Assembly (NCBI RefSeq): GCF_947500325.1
Contig: NZ_CANMRQ010000004.1
Span: 62,001-126,000 of the forward strand
Source of the DNA: an uncultured Lacinutrix sp.
GTDB lineage: Bacteria; Bacteroidota; Bacteroidia; Flavobacteriales; Flavobacteriaceae
Reading direction: 5' to 3'
DNA: 64,000 nt
The translations under genes were made by a program, and so were the position numbers. Positions 18,458 through 27,037 of this stretch are shown here, in pieces. The notes beneath the pieces were generated by a model that was not told where the DNA came from, searched no databases, and was given only the letters and a program-made list of their open reading frames with translations. Within the stretch, counting starts at the first letter, position 1. Each line of letters begins with the position of its first letter.

Positions 18458-18475
18458 TTGTATTACATTTTAAAG

Positions 18476-19039
18476 TTAAACACCTAACATATCTCCAAAT
18501 AACAATATAGGAGCAGATAAAATGCCATTATATAAACCATGTAATAAAATAGAATATGGTAAACCTAATTTTATTCGTATATAGCCTAAAAACATACCGA
18601 GTATTATTTGGGGTAAAACTAAAATAGGAGATAGGAGAATAATTAAAGCGTGTATTTCAAAATTAAAAAGATGTACATATCCAAAAGCTATAGCAAAGGC
18701 ATAAAATATGTATTTAAATTGACGGTTATATTTACAAAATAATGTTATGGGTGCTCTAAAAATAAGCTCTTCTAGAACAGGAGCTACAATAGCAACTAAA
18801 AATAACACCTTTATTGGAGAAAAGTTTTCAAACAATTCAGAATTTGCATGTTTGTTCATGTCTATAATTTCTAAATGATCAAAAACAGAAATCAACATTC
18901 CTAAACTAATGGCAACTATAAAAGAAAAACATAGCGTGTATAAAACAACAATTAGTTTTTGTTTTATAGGTAAACTCTCTCTTGACTCACAATTTGGTGC
19001 CTTAAGAAATGTAATAATATCAATAAATGTTTTATTCAT
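18476..19039 (-). CDS. CPBP family intramembrane metalloprotease
   Basis: 187 residues with about five membrane helices. The motif EELIFR (E90, E91, R95), a His in FGYVHLFNF and a His in LLHGLYNG form the EExxxR...H...H site of CAAX-protease/bacteriocin-processing enzymes. The substrate is unknown. It lies 9 bp after the LolD-like ATPase gene on the same strand. Confidence 0.85.
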   Translation of the reverse strand: MNKTFIDIITFLKAPNCESRESLPIKQKLIVVLYTLCFSFIVAISLGMLISVFDHLEIIDMNKHANSELFENFSPIKVLFLVAIVAPVLEELIFRAPITLFCKYNRQFKYIFYAFAIAFGYVHLFNFEIHALIILLSPILVLPQIILGMFLGYIRIKLGLPYSILLHGLYNGILSAPILLFGDMLGV

Positions 19040-19048
19040 GTTATGTTT

Positions 19049-19711
19049 TTAACCTAATATTTTACCATCAACCATTGTTAACTTCCTATCTGCTAAATTT
19101 GCTAATTCTTCATTATGTGTTACTATAACAAAGGTTTGTCCAAATTCATCACGAAGCTTAAAAAATAAATTGTGAAGATTCTCTGCACTTTCGCTATCGA
19201 GATTACCAGATGGTTCGTCTGCAAAAATAAGACTAGGGTTATTTATTAAAGCACGAGCTACAGCAACACGTTGTTGCTCTCCTCCAGATAATTCATTAGG
19301 TTTATGGTCATAACGATGAGATAAACCTAAAAAATCTAATAATTCTTTTGCTCGTTTTGTTGCTTCAGCTTTTGGTGTCTTTTTTATAAATGCAGGAATA
19401 CAAACGTTCTCTATAGCTGTAAATTCTGGTAATAATTGATGGAACTGAAAAATGAATCCAATATGTTCATTTCTAAATTTAGCTAGTCCTTTTTCAGAAA
19501 GCGATCCAATGTTTTGCTCATTAATAACTAGTGAAGAGTTATTCTTTTTAGAAATAACATCTAAAGTCCCTAAGATTTGTAGCAATGTGGTTTTTCCAGC
19601 TCCAGATGCACCAACAATAGAAACAACTTCCCCTTTTTTTATATGGACATTTACGCCTTTTAAAACGTGTAAGTCATCATAGTATTTGTGAATATTCTCA
19701 GCTTTAATCAT
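19049..19711 (-). CDS. lolD: ABC transporter ATP-binding protein, LolD/MacB type
   Basis: 220 residues, a complete nucleotide-binding domain: Walker [10 protein letters not shown] (34-42), Q-loop in [12 protein letters not shown], signature LSGGEQQR (141-148), Walker [13 protein letters not shown] (161-172) and switch His199 in VTHN. The FxFQ.HxLLPEF segment is typical of LolD, which powers release of lipoproteins from the inner membrane. No LolC/E permease is adjacent; lolD is often unlinked in Bacteroidota. MacB- or FtsE-like function is the alternative. Confidence 0.8.
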   Translation of the reverse strand: MIKAENIHKYYDDLHVLKGVNVHIKKGEVVSIVGASGAGKTTLLQILGTLDVISKKNNSSLVINEQNIGSLSEKGLAKFRNEHIGFIFQFHQLLPEFTAIENVCIPAFIKKTPKAEATKRAKELLDFLGLSHRYDHKPNELSGGEQQRVAVARALINNPSLIFADEPSGNLDSESAENLHNLFFKLRDEFGQTFVIVTHNEELANLADRKLTMVDGKILG

Positions 19712-19762
19712 AGTGCAATTTTAAAAGTTGAAAATAGCACTTTGTAAAGAACTGTACAAGGT

Positions 19763-22243
19763 TTATATGGTTTTAGATTTTCCTTGAAATACGTTTTTAA
19801 TATTGTTGTAGTCAATAAAGTATACCATTTTTAAAGAAACAGTATTTCCTTTTGGGTTACTAAATAATTCATCTAAACTACTATTAAAACTCTGAGCTCC
19901 ATTATTATTAAAGTTAGCAATTCTATTTCTATATTGAGCCGTTAAAAAACTACCAGGTGCAAATTGCCAAGAATATGTAAGGTTTAAGTTCCATGAACTA
20001 AAGTTTACATCAGGATCGGCAATATCTTCTTTTGTGTAATTGTCATCTCTGTTTAAACGACCATTTTCTCCTAAAGCAAATAAATTATTTTCATATTGCA
20101 CGGCACTCCAATAGTTTCTAAAACTTAGAGTTAAACCATGAAAAGGATTGAAGTTATAGTTAGCAGAAACACTATTCTCAATAGTTATTTGATCGCGTTG
20201 TCCATAAATTATGTCGTCATCAATAAAATCAACCCAACCACGTTCACGTAATTCTTGATCCCATTGAAATTCATATACTACTATAAATTTTTCGTTTACT
20301 TTTACTCTAGGCTCTAAGCCAAAGAATACACTTTCATAGTTACGCCCATTTTCAAAGAGCGTCTCATATCCTATGTTAGCATCAAGTGCAAATGTTTTGT
20401 TATAATTTGAAGATAAAAACGCGCGCATATTTAACCAATCTTCACTTATAAAATAACGACCAGCAACTCTTGGTCCAAAATAATCAAATTGTTTACCTGG
20501 TTGTACATTAAAGTTGCCTCCATATGCCATAAGACTTTCTTTTCCAACAGCAAATACACGTGCACCAAAGTTTTTGCCAGTGTAAGTATTTGGTTCGAAT
20601 AATTGCCTGTAGTTAAACCAAGCATTTATACTAAAGTTATTATGTTTTTCTGTAGGTTCGAAAATTCTATATGAAACATCAGCACCATAATTACTAAAAT
20701 TATTTCTAAACTGTATTCCCATGTCATTAATATCATATTTAGTATCCGCAAAGCTATAATCTGCACTAAAACGATATTGACCACTTGTTTTTCCAAAAAA
20801 GGCGCTACCACTTAAACCTGTTTCTATACCATTTGTTAAATTAACATTACTCATTTTTGCCTGAGCATTCAAACTATAAGTATTGCTTTTGTTAGCAAGA
20901 TTTGCAATAAGACCAGTAACATTAGCGTCTCTAAAACCAGAACCATTTCTTGTAACATTTGTATTAATTAAACTTACAGAAGAATTTTTATTAAATTGTT
21001 GGTCAACAACTAGTATGTTATAGTTAGCTATAGGTTCTACAATTTCATCTCTAAATGAAAATACTTCTTCATTTTGTGTTGTATTTGGATCATCTTCTAT
21101 TTCAGTTTTTTTAATTCTCACTTTAGTTTTTTCGGTAATAGCATTAAAAAAACCAATACCTAAACCGCCTTTTGTACGACCAGAAATTTTTATAGCATTT
21201 AATAAATTCGTTTTCAAAGGAAAATCTTCATCTAAAACTTCATTTTCTTCCAAATTTGGTCTACCAATTGGGGCACTTCCTATTCGTCTAGAAAAGAATA
21301 AATTACCTTTTCTAAATAAATCGAGTCCTTCTGTAAAGAATTGTCTTTGCTCAGAAAATTGTTGCTCAAATGGACCTAAATTGAGTTCTACATTATCAAA
21401 ACCTGCTTGACTAAAATCTGGAATTAAAGTAGCGTCTAAAGTGAAGTTTTCTGTAATACCATATTTAATATCTAAACCAACATTTAAATCTTTATTAAAT
21501 TCTCCATCAAAATCATCAAATACAGCAGAGGCAAATGGATAAAAATTTAGTCTTGTGGGTGGTTTTAAATTTTTTAACCCTTTTAGTTCTGCATTATAAA
21601 AACCAATTTGAGCACCACTTGTTACATCAAATGCATTCCAAGTAGATTGTTCTCTTGTATTTCTATAATGTCTATGAAATTGTATTCCCCAAGTAGGGTT
21701 TTCTTGTTGTGTAAAACGCAATGCGCGATACGGTATTTTCATTTCAACAATCCAGCTATCATCTAAGGTTTTAGTAGCACTTTCCCATACTGCATTCCAA
21801 CCAAAATCTTCACCACTTGAATTTTGTACAGCATCTGCTTGAGTACCAGAACTAAATACAAAAAATTCAGTGTTATTTTGAGCATCATTATTTGGATTAA
21901 AAACGGCAGCAAAAAAATCGGACTGGCCAAAGTTATCACGTTGCGTAAATTGACGCATCATATCTTCTTTTAAATCATATAATCTTGCAGCAATGTAAAT
22001 ACCCGAATCATCGTAAGTCATTTTAACCTCAGTGCGCTTGTTTTCTGGAGCTGTTTTTCCTACAGTAGGTCTAAATTGAATAAAATCTGTAGCAAGTTGT
22101 GCAGTTTCCCATACAGCATCATCTAAAATACCATCTATTTTTGGTGGAGTGTCTGTTCGATTTATGTTATATGTTTTTTTGTCTTGAGCAAAAATATTCA
22201 ATGTGATTAGCAATGAAAAAGCGAAAACTGAAAAATGTTTCAT
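19763..22243 (-). CDS. DUF5916 outer-membrane protein with N-terminal CBM9-like domain
   Basis: 826 residues. The signal peptide ends at about IFAQ (residue 19). Residues about 30-230 form the CBM9-like domain (PPKIDGILDDAVWETAQ, WIVEMKIPYRALRF), and the rest is DUF5916, a predicted beta-barrel of alternating aromatic strands ending FIDYNNIKNVFQGKSKTI. The protein sits in the outer membrane. The function is unknown, although family members are often near transport or peptidase genes. It is a single minus-strand gene with a long 5' leader. Confidence 0.85.
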   Translation of the reverse strand: MKHFSVFAFSLLITLNIFAQDKKTYNINRTDTPPKIDGILDDAVWETAQLATDFIQFRPTVGKTAPENKRTEVKMTYDDSGIYIAARLYDLKEDMMRQFTQRDNFGQSDFFAAVFNPNNDAQNNTEFFVFSSGTQADAVQNSSGEDFGWNAVWESATKTLDDSWIVEMKIPYRALRFTQQENPTWGIQFHRHYRNTREQSTWNAFDVTSGAQIGFYNAELKGLKNLKPPTRLNFYPFASAVFDDFDGEFNKDLNVGLDIKYGITENFTLDATLIPDFSQAGFDNVELNLGPFEQQFSEQRQFFTEGLDLFRKGNLFFSRRIGSAPIGRPNLEENEVLDEDFPLKTNLLNAIKISGRTKGGLGIGFFNAITEKTKVRIKKTEIEDDPNTTQNEEVFSFRDEIVEPIANYNILVVDQQFNKNSSVSLINTNVTRNGSGFRDANVTGLIANLANKSNTYSLNAQAKMSNVNLTNGIETGLSGSAFFGKTSGQYRFSADYSFADTKYDINDMGIQFRNNFSNYGADVSYRIFEPTEKHNNFSINAWFNYRQLFEPNTYTGKNFGARVFAVGKESLMAYGGNFNVQPGKQFDYFGPRVAGRYFISEDWLNMRAFLSSNYNKTFALDANIGYETLFENGRNYESVFFGLEPRVKVNEKFIVVYEFQWDQELRERGWVDFIDDDIIYGQRDQITIENSVSANYNFNPFHGLTLSFRNYWSAVQYENNLFALGENGRLNRDDNYTKEDIADPDVNFSSWNLNLTYSWQFAPGSFLTAQYRNRIANFNNNGAQSFNSSLDELFSNPKGNTVSLKMVYFIDYNNIKNVFQGKSKTI

Positions 22244-22313
22244 TATGTAGGATTAGGTTTTTGATTGATGTACTAAAGACATCTTTTATATATAATTGTT
22301 ACAGTTTGTTAGG

Positions 22314-22321
22314 CAAAACTA
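22314..22321 (-). promoter_or_regulatory. -7 box TAGTTTTG for the DUF5916 gene
   Basis: A full TAnnTTTG match on the minus strand, 71 bp before the ATG at 22243. No good TTG box is seen upstream of it. Confidence 0.3.
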
Positions 22322-22420
22322 CTTTTACCATATTTTTTATTTCATAATTAAAAGTTAAAAAAGAATACGTTTTGCGACTGATACTGTTAAAGTCATTAGA
22401 TTTTTATTTAAATTGAAACA

Positions 22421-22975
22421 ATGGAAGAAAAAAACACACAAATAGCTACTTTTGCTAATGGATGCTTTTGGTGTACAGAAGCTGTATTTAATAGAGTAGA
22501 AGGTGTTATAAATGTTGTTTCAGGCTATACTGGCGGCTTTATAAAAAATCCAGCCTACCGTGAAATTTGTACAGGTAATACTGGGCATGCTGAAGGCATT
22601 CAAATTTATTTTGATAATACTAAAATTAGTTTTCTTGAACTGTTAGAAATATTTTTTGCTACTCACGACCCAACAACTCTAAATAGACAAGGACATGATG
22701 TAGGAAGTCAATATAGATCTGCTATATTTTATAATACTGAAATACAGAAAAATGAAGCAGAGGCATTTATAGCACATTTAAATATGGAAAATGTTTTTAA
22801 TGCACCAATAGTTACAGAAGTAACTGCTTTAGATGTTTTTTATAATGCGGGAATTGAACACCAACAATACTATGAACGTAATAAAGAAAATTCTTATTGT
22901 CAATTTGTAATACATCCAAAAATTAAAAAAATAAATACTTATTATAAAGATAAACTTAAAGTAAAAATAATTTAA
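22421..22975 (+). CDS. msrA: Peptide-methionine (S)-S-oxide reductase
   Basis: 184 residues, normal for MsrA. The catalytic GCFWC (residues 14-18, nucleophile C15) is near the N-terminus. [48 protein letters not shown] and the C-terminal HQQYYERN are all family blocks. It is cytoplasmic and reduces the S-epimer of methionine sulfoxide in proteins. The next gene, folE, starts 5 bp after the stop, so the two are co-transcribed. Confidence 0.95.
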   Translation: MEEKNTQIATFANGCFWCTEAVFNRVEGVINVVSGYTGGFIKNPAYREICTGNTGHAEGIQIYFDNTKISFLELLEIFFATHDPTTLNRQGHDVGSQYRSAIFYNTEIQKNEAEAFIAHLNMENVFNAPIVTEVTALDVFYNAGIEHQQYYERNKENSYCQFVIHPKIKKINTYYKDKLKVKII

Positions 22976-22979
22976 TAAA

Positions 22980-23576
22980 ATGCCGTACAGAAAATTTGAA
23001 GAATATAATATAAAAGTAACAGATGATGTTAAAGAGCGTTATAAAAGTATTATTGAAGAGTTAGGAGAAGACACTTCTCGAGATGGTTTGTTAAAAACTC
23101 CAGAACGTGCTGCTAAAGCGATGCAGTTTTTAACTCAAGGTTACGAACAAAATGCTGCCGAAATATTGAGTGGAGCTATGTTTAAAGAAGAGTATAATGA
23201 TATGGTTATAGTAAAAGACATTGAGTTTTACTCCCTTTGCGAACATCATATATTGCCTTTCTTTGGTAAAGCACATATAGCTTATATTCCTAATGGACAT
23301 ATTGTTGGTCTAAGTAAATTGCCTAGAATTGTAGATGTTTTTTCAAGACGACTACAAGTACAAGAGCGCTTAACTCATCAAATTTTAGATTGTATTAACG
23401 ATACATTAAAGCCTGAAGGTGTTGCAGTAGTAATAGAAGCTAGCCATATGTGTATGCAAATGCGAGGTGTACAAAAACAGAATTCTGTAACCACAACTTC
23501 TGGTTTTAGAGGTGCTTTTCAAAACATAGAAACACGTACAGAGTTTTTAAATTTAATTAGTTCAAAATTGAGCTAA
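22980..23576 (+). CDS. folE: GTP cyclohydrolase I
   Basis: 198 residues. The zinc ligands are C87 and H90 in [20 protein letters not shown] plus the Cys of [11 protein letters not shown]. The substrate motifs [24 protein letters not shown] and [12 protein letters not shown] are present. It catalyses the first step of tetrahydrofolate and pterin synthesis. It is directly downstream of msrA with a 4-bp gap. Confidence 0.95.
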   Translation: MPYRKFEEYNIKVTDDVKERYKSIIEELGEDTSRDGLLKTPERAAKAMQFLTQGYEQNAAEILSGAMFKEEYNDMVIVKDIEFYSLCEHHILPFFGKAHIAYIPNGHIVGLSKLPRIVDVFSRRLQVQERLTHQILDCINDTLKPEGVAVVIEASHMCMQMRGVQKQNSVTTTSGFRGAFQNIETRTEFLNLISSKLS

Positions 23577-23648
23577 AGAAATAAAATCTGACATTTATTT
23601 TTTTGGAACACTATTTGCAATCTGTTTAGTATTAATACAATACAAACA

Positions 23649-23951
23649 ATGACTTTACACAACACAAACAAATATAAAAAATTAGCTTTAAGTATTCTTT
23701 TTGATGCTATGGGATATGCTAGTTTTTTGGTTCCTGTTTTAGGAGAATTTTTCGATTTATTCTGGGCACCAGCATCTTCTTGGTTAATGACTAAAATGTA
23801 TAAAGGAAAAAAGGGTAAAATTGCAGCAGCAGTAACCTTTGTTGAGGAAATTCTACCAGGATTAGATGTTATACCTACATTTACTATTATGTGGTTTTAC
23901 ACTTATGTAATAACAAGCCCAAATGAAGAAACAATTATTGAGGTAAAGTAA
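23649..23951 (+). CDS. Small membrane protein of unknown function
   Basis: 100 residues with two hydrophobic stretches (about 15-40, FDAMGYASFLVPVLGEFFDLFW, and 70-90, FTIMWFYTYVIT). GEFFDLFWAPASSWLMTKMYKG and FVEEILPGLDVIPTFT look conserved, and the acidic EE/D pattern within helices is notable. It follows folE by 72 bp and ends before a terminator. I know of no function. Confidence 0.65.
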   Translation: MTLHNTNKYKKLALSILFDAMGYASFLVPVLGEFFDLFWAPASSWLMTKMYKGKKGKIAAAVTFVEEILPGLDVIPTFTIMWFYTYVITSPNEETIIEVK

Positions 23952-23969
23952 TTTATATAAAACAAAAAG

Positions 23970-24009
23970 AAGCTCTTAATGTAAATTAATATTAAGAGCT
24001 TTATCTTTT
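23970..24009. terminator. Bidirectional terminator, AGCTCTTAAT hairpin
   Basis: AGCTCTTAAT pairs with ATTAAGAGCT around a 10-nt loop. A-rich DNA before it and TTTATCTTTT after it suit both the 100-residue protein gene and the convergent 182-residue protein gene. Confidence 0.7.
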
Positions 24010-24556
24010 AATTATTATTTGCAATTGCTGTAGTTTTTTTGATAGTATATACTTTATATAAGTTATCTGTAATATCATTATACTCCTTTTTTAATGCTCT
24101 TTGTTTATTCATGCACTTGTTATAATTACTTACAGCTTTTGTCTGTTTATCGTTAAGCGAATTGTATTTTTTAATTTGGTCATTTAATTTTATTAATTCA
24201 GATCTAGAACTGTTATTACTTTCAGCCTTTTTTTTAAGTGCTAGAACTTCTTTATATAGTTTTTCTACATATTCTCTATTTTTTTCTTTAGCAATGTAAG
24301 TTGATACACAAGCTTTAGTAATTTTTCGTCCTTCCACATTTGCAGTTAAAAATAAGCTATTGTTTAAATCCAATAGTTTTATAGCAGCATTTTGCTTACC
24401 ACTTTTGACAATTTCTTCTTTTACAATTTGTACATCTTCATCCGAGTATTGTTCTCCAACAACAATTTTGGTTACTTCTTGATAATTTATTTCTTGACTA
24501 AAAGTGGTTTGAGTAAAAAGAAATATTACTAACGTTAGGTGCAGGATAGTTCTCAT
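24008..24556 (-). CDS. Secreted coiled-coil protein of unknown function
   Basis: 182 residues. The signal peptide (LHLTLVIFLFTQTTFSQ) ends at about residue 21. Residues 85-170 are strongly charged and helical (NREYVEKLYKEVLALKKKAE, LIKLNDQIKKYNSLNDKQ), consistent with a coiled coil. Two Cys, in KACVSTY and YNKCMNK, could form a disulfide. It is a single gene. I do not recognise the family. Confidence 0.65.
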   Translation of the reverse strand: MRTILHLTLVIFLFTQTTFSQEINYQEVTKIVVGEQYSDEDVQIVKEEIVKSGKQNAAIKLLDLNNSLFLTANVEGRKITKACVSTYIAKEKNREYVEKLYKEVLALKKKAESNNSSRSELIKLNDQIKKYNSLNDKQTKAVSNYNKCMNKQRALKKEYNDITDNLYKVYTIKKTTAIANNN

Positions 24557-24816
24557 TTTAAGTAGGCGTTTAGGGGTTAATACTAAATATAAGCGGCTTA
24601 TATTTTATTAAAGTAATATTTTTTTTTGAATTACGCAAATTTAATTAATTGAAAATGAGTTGCTTAATTGTTTTGCTAATGATGATAATTGATTTTAGTA
24701 TTGGTGTTTTGTTATATATACATAAAGGTTTGTTTTAAGAAACGTGTGGAATTAATAGCGCATATAATCCTAAAACATAAAATGCTATAGAGAGTAATTG
24801 TAGTAAATAAATAAAT

Positions 24817-26109
24817 TTAATTTTTTAAAAGAAACTCTTTTAATTCGCTATAGTTATTAATTTTAATCGAAACTTTTTCTTTACCCATAACAGCTTCTAT
24901 TTGCTTTGGCAAAGGCTGCTTTTCTTTAATAACATCTTCTACAACGTCTAAAAACTTTGTTGGATGTGCAGTTTCTAAAAATACACAATGGGCGTTAGGG
25001 TTCTTTGCTAAATAGGCTTTGCAACCTAAATAACCAACTGCTCCATGTGGATCTGCAACATAGTTATAGTTGTCGTATATTTCTTTAACAGCATCACTTG
25101 TGGCTTGATCTGTAAAGCTAAATGAAGACATGTTAGCTTTTAAATCTAAGAAATTACTGTAAATTTCTTGAATTCTAACCAAATTACTTGGGTTACCTAC
25201 ATCCATTGCATTACTAATAGTTTGTATGGATTTCTTTGGTTTGTATTCTTGAGTTTCTAGATAATCTGTTACACTATTATTAAGATTGTTTGCAGCAATA
25301 AAATGTTTTATTGGCAAACCTAGTTGTTGAGCCATCATGCCTGCACAAATATTCCCGAAATTGCCACTAGGTACTGAAAACACTATATCATTGTATGTGT
25401 TATGCAGTTCTTTATAAGCAAATATAAAATAGAACAGTTGAGGCAACCAACGCGCTACATTTATAGAATTAGCAGATGTTAATTGTTTATAATGGTTTAA
25501 CTCAGGATCTAAAAAGGCTTGCTTTACCATATCTTGGCAATCATCGAAAACACCATCTACTTCAAGTGCAGTAATATTTTTTCCAAGTGTTGTTAATTGC
25601 TTTTCTTGTATTTCGCTAACTTTTCCGCTAGGGTAGAGGATAACTACATTTACTCCCTTTACATCTAAAAATCCATTAGCAACTGCTCCGCCAGTATCTC
25701 CAGAGGTTGCTACTAATACTGTTACTTCATTAGAGTTATCTTTATTAAAATAACCTAAACAACGTGCCATAAATCTGGCACCAACATCTTTAAAAGCCAT
25801 TGTTGGTCCATGAAAGAGTTCTAGAGTAGATATATTGTTATTTAAGTTTACTACTGGGAAGTTAAACGACAGTGTTTCTTCTACAATTGTTTTTAAAACA
25901 GCTTCAGGAATATCTGGAGAAACAAATTGTTTAATAGCTTCAAAAGCAATTTCGTTATAACTTAATTGATCAATATTTTTAAAAAAATCTACAGGTAAAG
26001 GAGTAATGCTTTCAGGGAAATACAAACCTTTATCTGGCGCTAATCCTTTTATTACAGCTTCTTTAAATGTAGTATTGGGAGCTTCTCGGTTAAGTGAGTA
26101 ATAGTTCAT
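24817..26109 (-). CDS. thrC: Threonine synthase
   Basis: 430 residues. The N-terminus MNYYSLNREAPNTTFKEAV is typical. The PLP lysine lies in FHGPTMAFKDVGARF (K107), and ATSGDTGGAVANGF is the phosphate-binding loop. VPSGNFGNICAGMMA and ADPHGAVGY follow. It converts O-phosphohomoserine to threonine, the last step of the pathway. It is the final gene of the thrABC operon, with 1 bp between it and thrB. Confidence 0.95.
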   Translation of the reverse strand: MNYYSLNREAPNTTFKEAVIKGLAPDKGLYFPESITPLPVDFFKNIDQLSYNEIAFEAIKQFVSPDIPEAVLKTIVEETLSFNFPVVNLNNNISTLELFHGPTMAFKDVGARFMARCLGYFNKDNSNEVTVLVATSGDTGGAVANGFLDVKGVNVVILYPSGKVSEIQEKQLTTLGKNITALEVDGVFDDCQDMVKQAFLDPELNHYKQLTSANSINVARWLPQLFYFIFAYKELHNTYNDIVFSVPSGNFGNICAGMMAQQLGLPIKHFIAANNLNNSVTDYLETQEYKPKKSIQTISNAMDVGNPSNLVRIQEIYSNFLDLKANMSSFSFTDQATSDAVKEIYDNYNYVADPHGAVGYLGCKAYLAKNPNAHCVFLETAHPTKFLDVVEDVIKEKQPLPKQIEAVMGKEKVSIKINNYSELKEFLLKN

Positions 26110-26110
26110 T

Positions 26111-27031
26111 TTATATGATTTTTATGCCTTGGGTATTAATTTTAGAAATATATAAATTATAATTTATATTGGTTTTTGAGTATACTTTTTTCATAGCTTC
26201 AGCAACTACACTAGCATTTTCTTTGCCTTTACTTAAAGTGAAAATTGATGGTCCAGAACCAGAAATACCAGCACCGAGCGCACCAGCTTTTATACTTTCG
26301 TTTTTAACAGCATTAAAATGAGGTATTAATTTACTGCGGTGTGGCTCAACAATAGCATCATGTAAAGAGGCTTTAATTAAATCGTAATCATTACTATGCA
26401 TAGCATGAATAAGACTACCTACATTTGCCCATTGGGTGATTGCTTTAGAAAGCTGTATTTCTGTGGGTAAAACTGCACGTGCTTCAGATGTTTTTATTTC
26501 AATTTCAGGATGTATAATTGTAGCATATAATTCAACTGGTGTTGGAATTTCTAATACTTTAAGAGGTGCTATAGACTTTACCAATGTAAAGCCTCCAAAA
26601 ATGGCAGGAGCAATATTATCTGCATGTTCGCATCCACTAGCTAAGGCTTCACCTTTCATTGCAAATGCAGTAATTTCAGTTTTATTATATGGCCTTCCTA
26701 ATAACTCATTCATAGCCCAAACACTTCCAGCTGCACTAGCTGAGCTACTTCCAATACCACTTCCAGGCTTAATTTTCTTATAAATTTCTATTTCAAAACC
26801 AAAATCTGGTTTTGCATCATTAAGCATAGCTAAAGCAGATACACCAGCAACATTTTTTTCTGCCTCATAAGGTAAATCGTAGCCTTCAATTTTGGTTATA
26901 TGTATTCCTTTTTTATTAGTTTTTCTAATAACCATCTCATCACCTATGGACTCTAAGCAAAACCCTAAAACATCAAAGCCGCATGATACATTTGCAACAG
27001 TAGCAGGCGATAGTATTTTTATTTCTTTCAT
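26111..27031 (-). CDS. thrB: Homoserine kinase
   Basis: 306 residues of the GHMP kinase family. The ATP loop KPGSGIGSSSASAAGS (about 88-103) and the C-terminal GAGISGSGPSIFTL are both intact, and the start SPATVANVSCGFDVLGF is the homoserine-kinase form. It phosphorylates homoserine. It lies 6 bp after thrA and 1 bp before thrC. Confidence 0.95.
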   Translation of the reverse strand: MKEIKILSPATVANVSCGFDVLGFCLESIGDEMVIRKTNKKGIHITKIEGYDLPYEAEKNVAGVSALAMLNDAKPDFGFEIEIYKKIKPGSGIGSSSASAAGSVWAMNELLGRPYNKTEITAFAMKGEALASGCEHADNIAPAIFGGFTLVKSIAPLKVLEIPTPVELYATIIHPEIEIKTSEARAVLPTEIQLSKAITQWANVGSLIHAMHSNDYDLIKASLHDAIVEPHRSKLIPHFNAVKNESIKAGALGAGISGSGPSIFTLSKGKENASVVAEAMKKVYSKTNINYNLYISKINTQGIKII

Positions 27032-27037
27032 AACATT

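Noticed and set aside
24655-24738. 27-codon hydrophobic plus-strand frame (MSCLIVLLMMIIDFSIGVLL...)
   Set aside because: It is very short, in a gap between two minus-strand genes, and has no promoter or neighbour that supports it.
24729-24820. Hydrophobic minus-strand stretch after thrC (FIYLLQLLSIAFYVLGLYAL)
   Set aside because: It looks protein-like but has no ATG, GTG or TTG before it after the in-frame stop.
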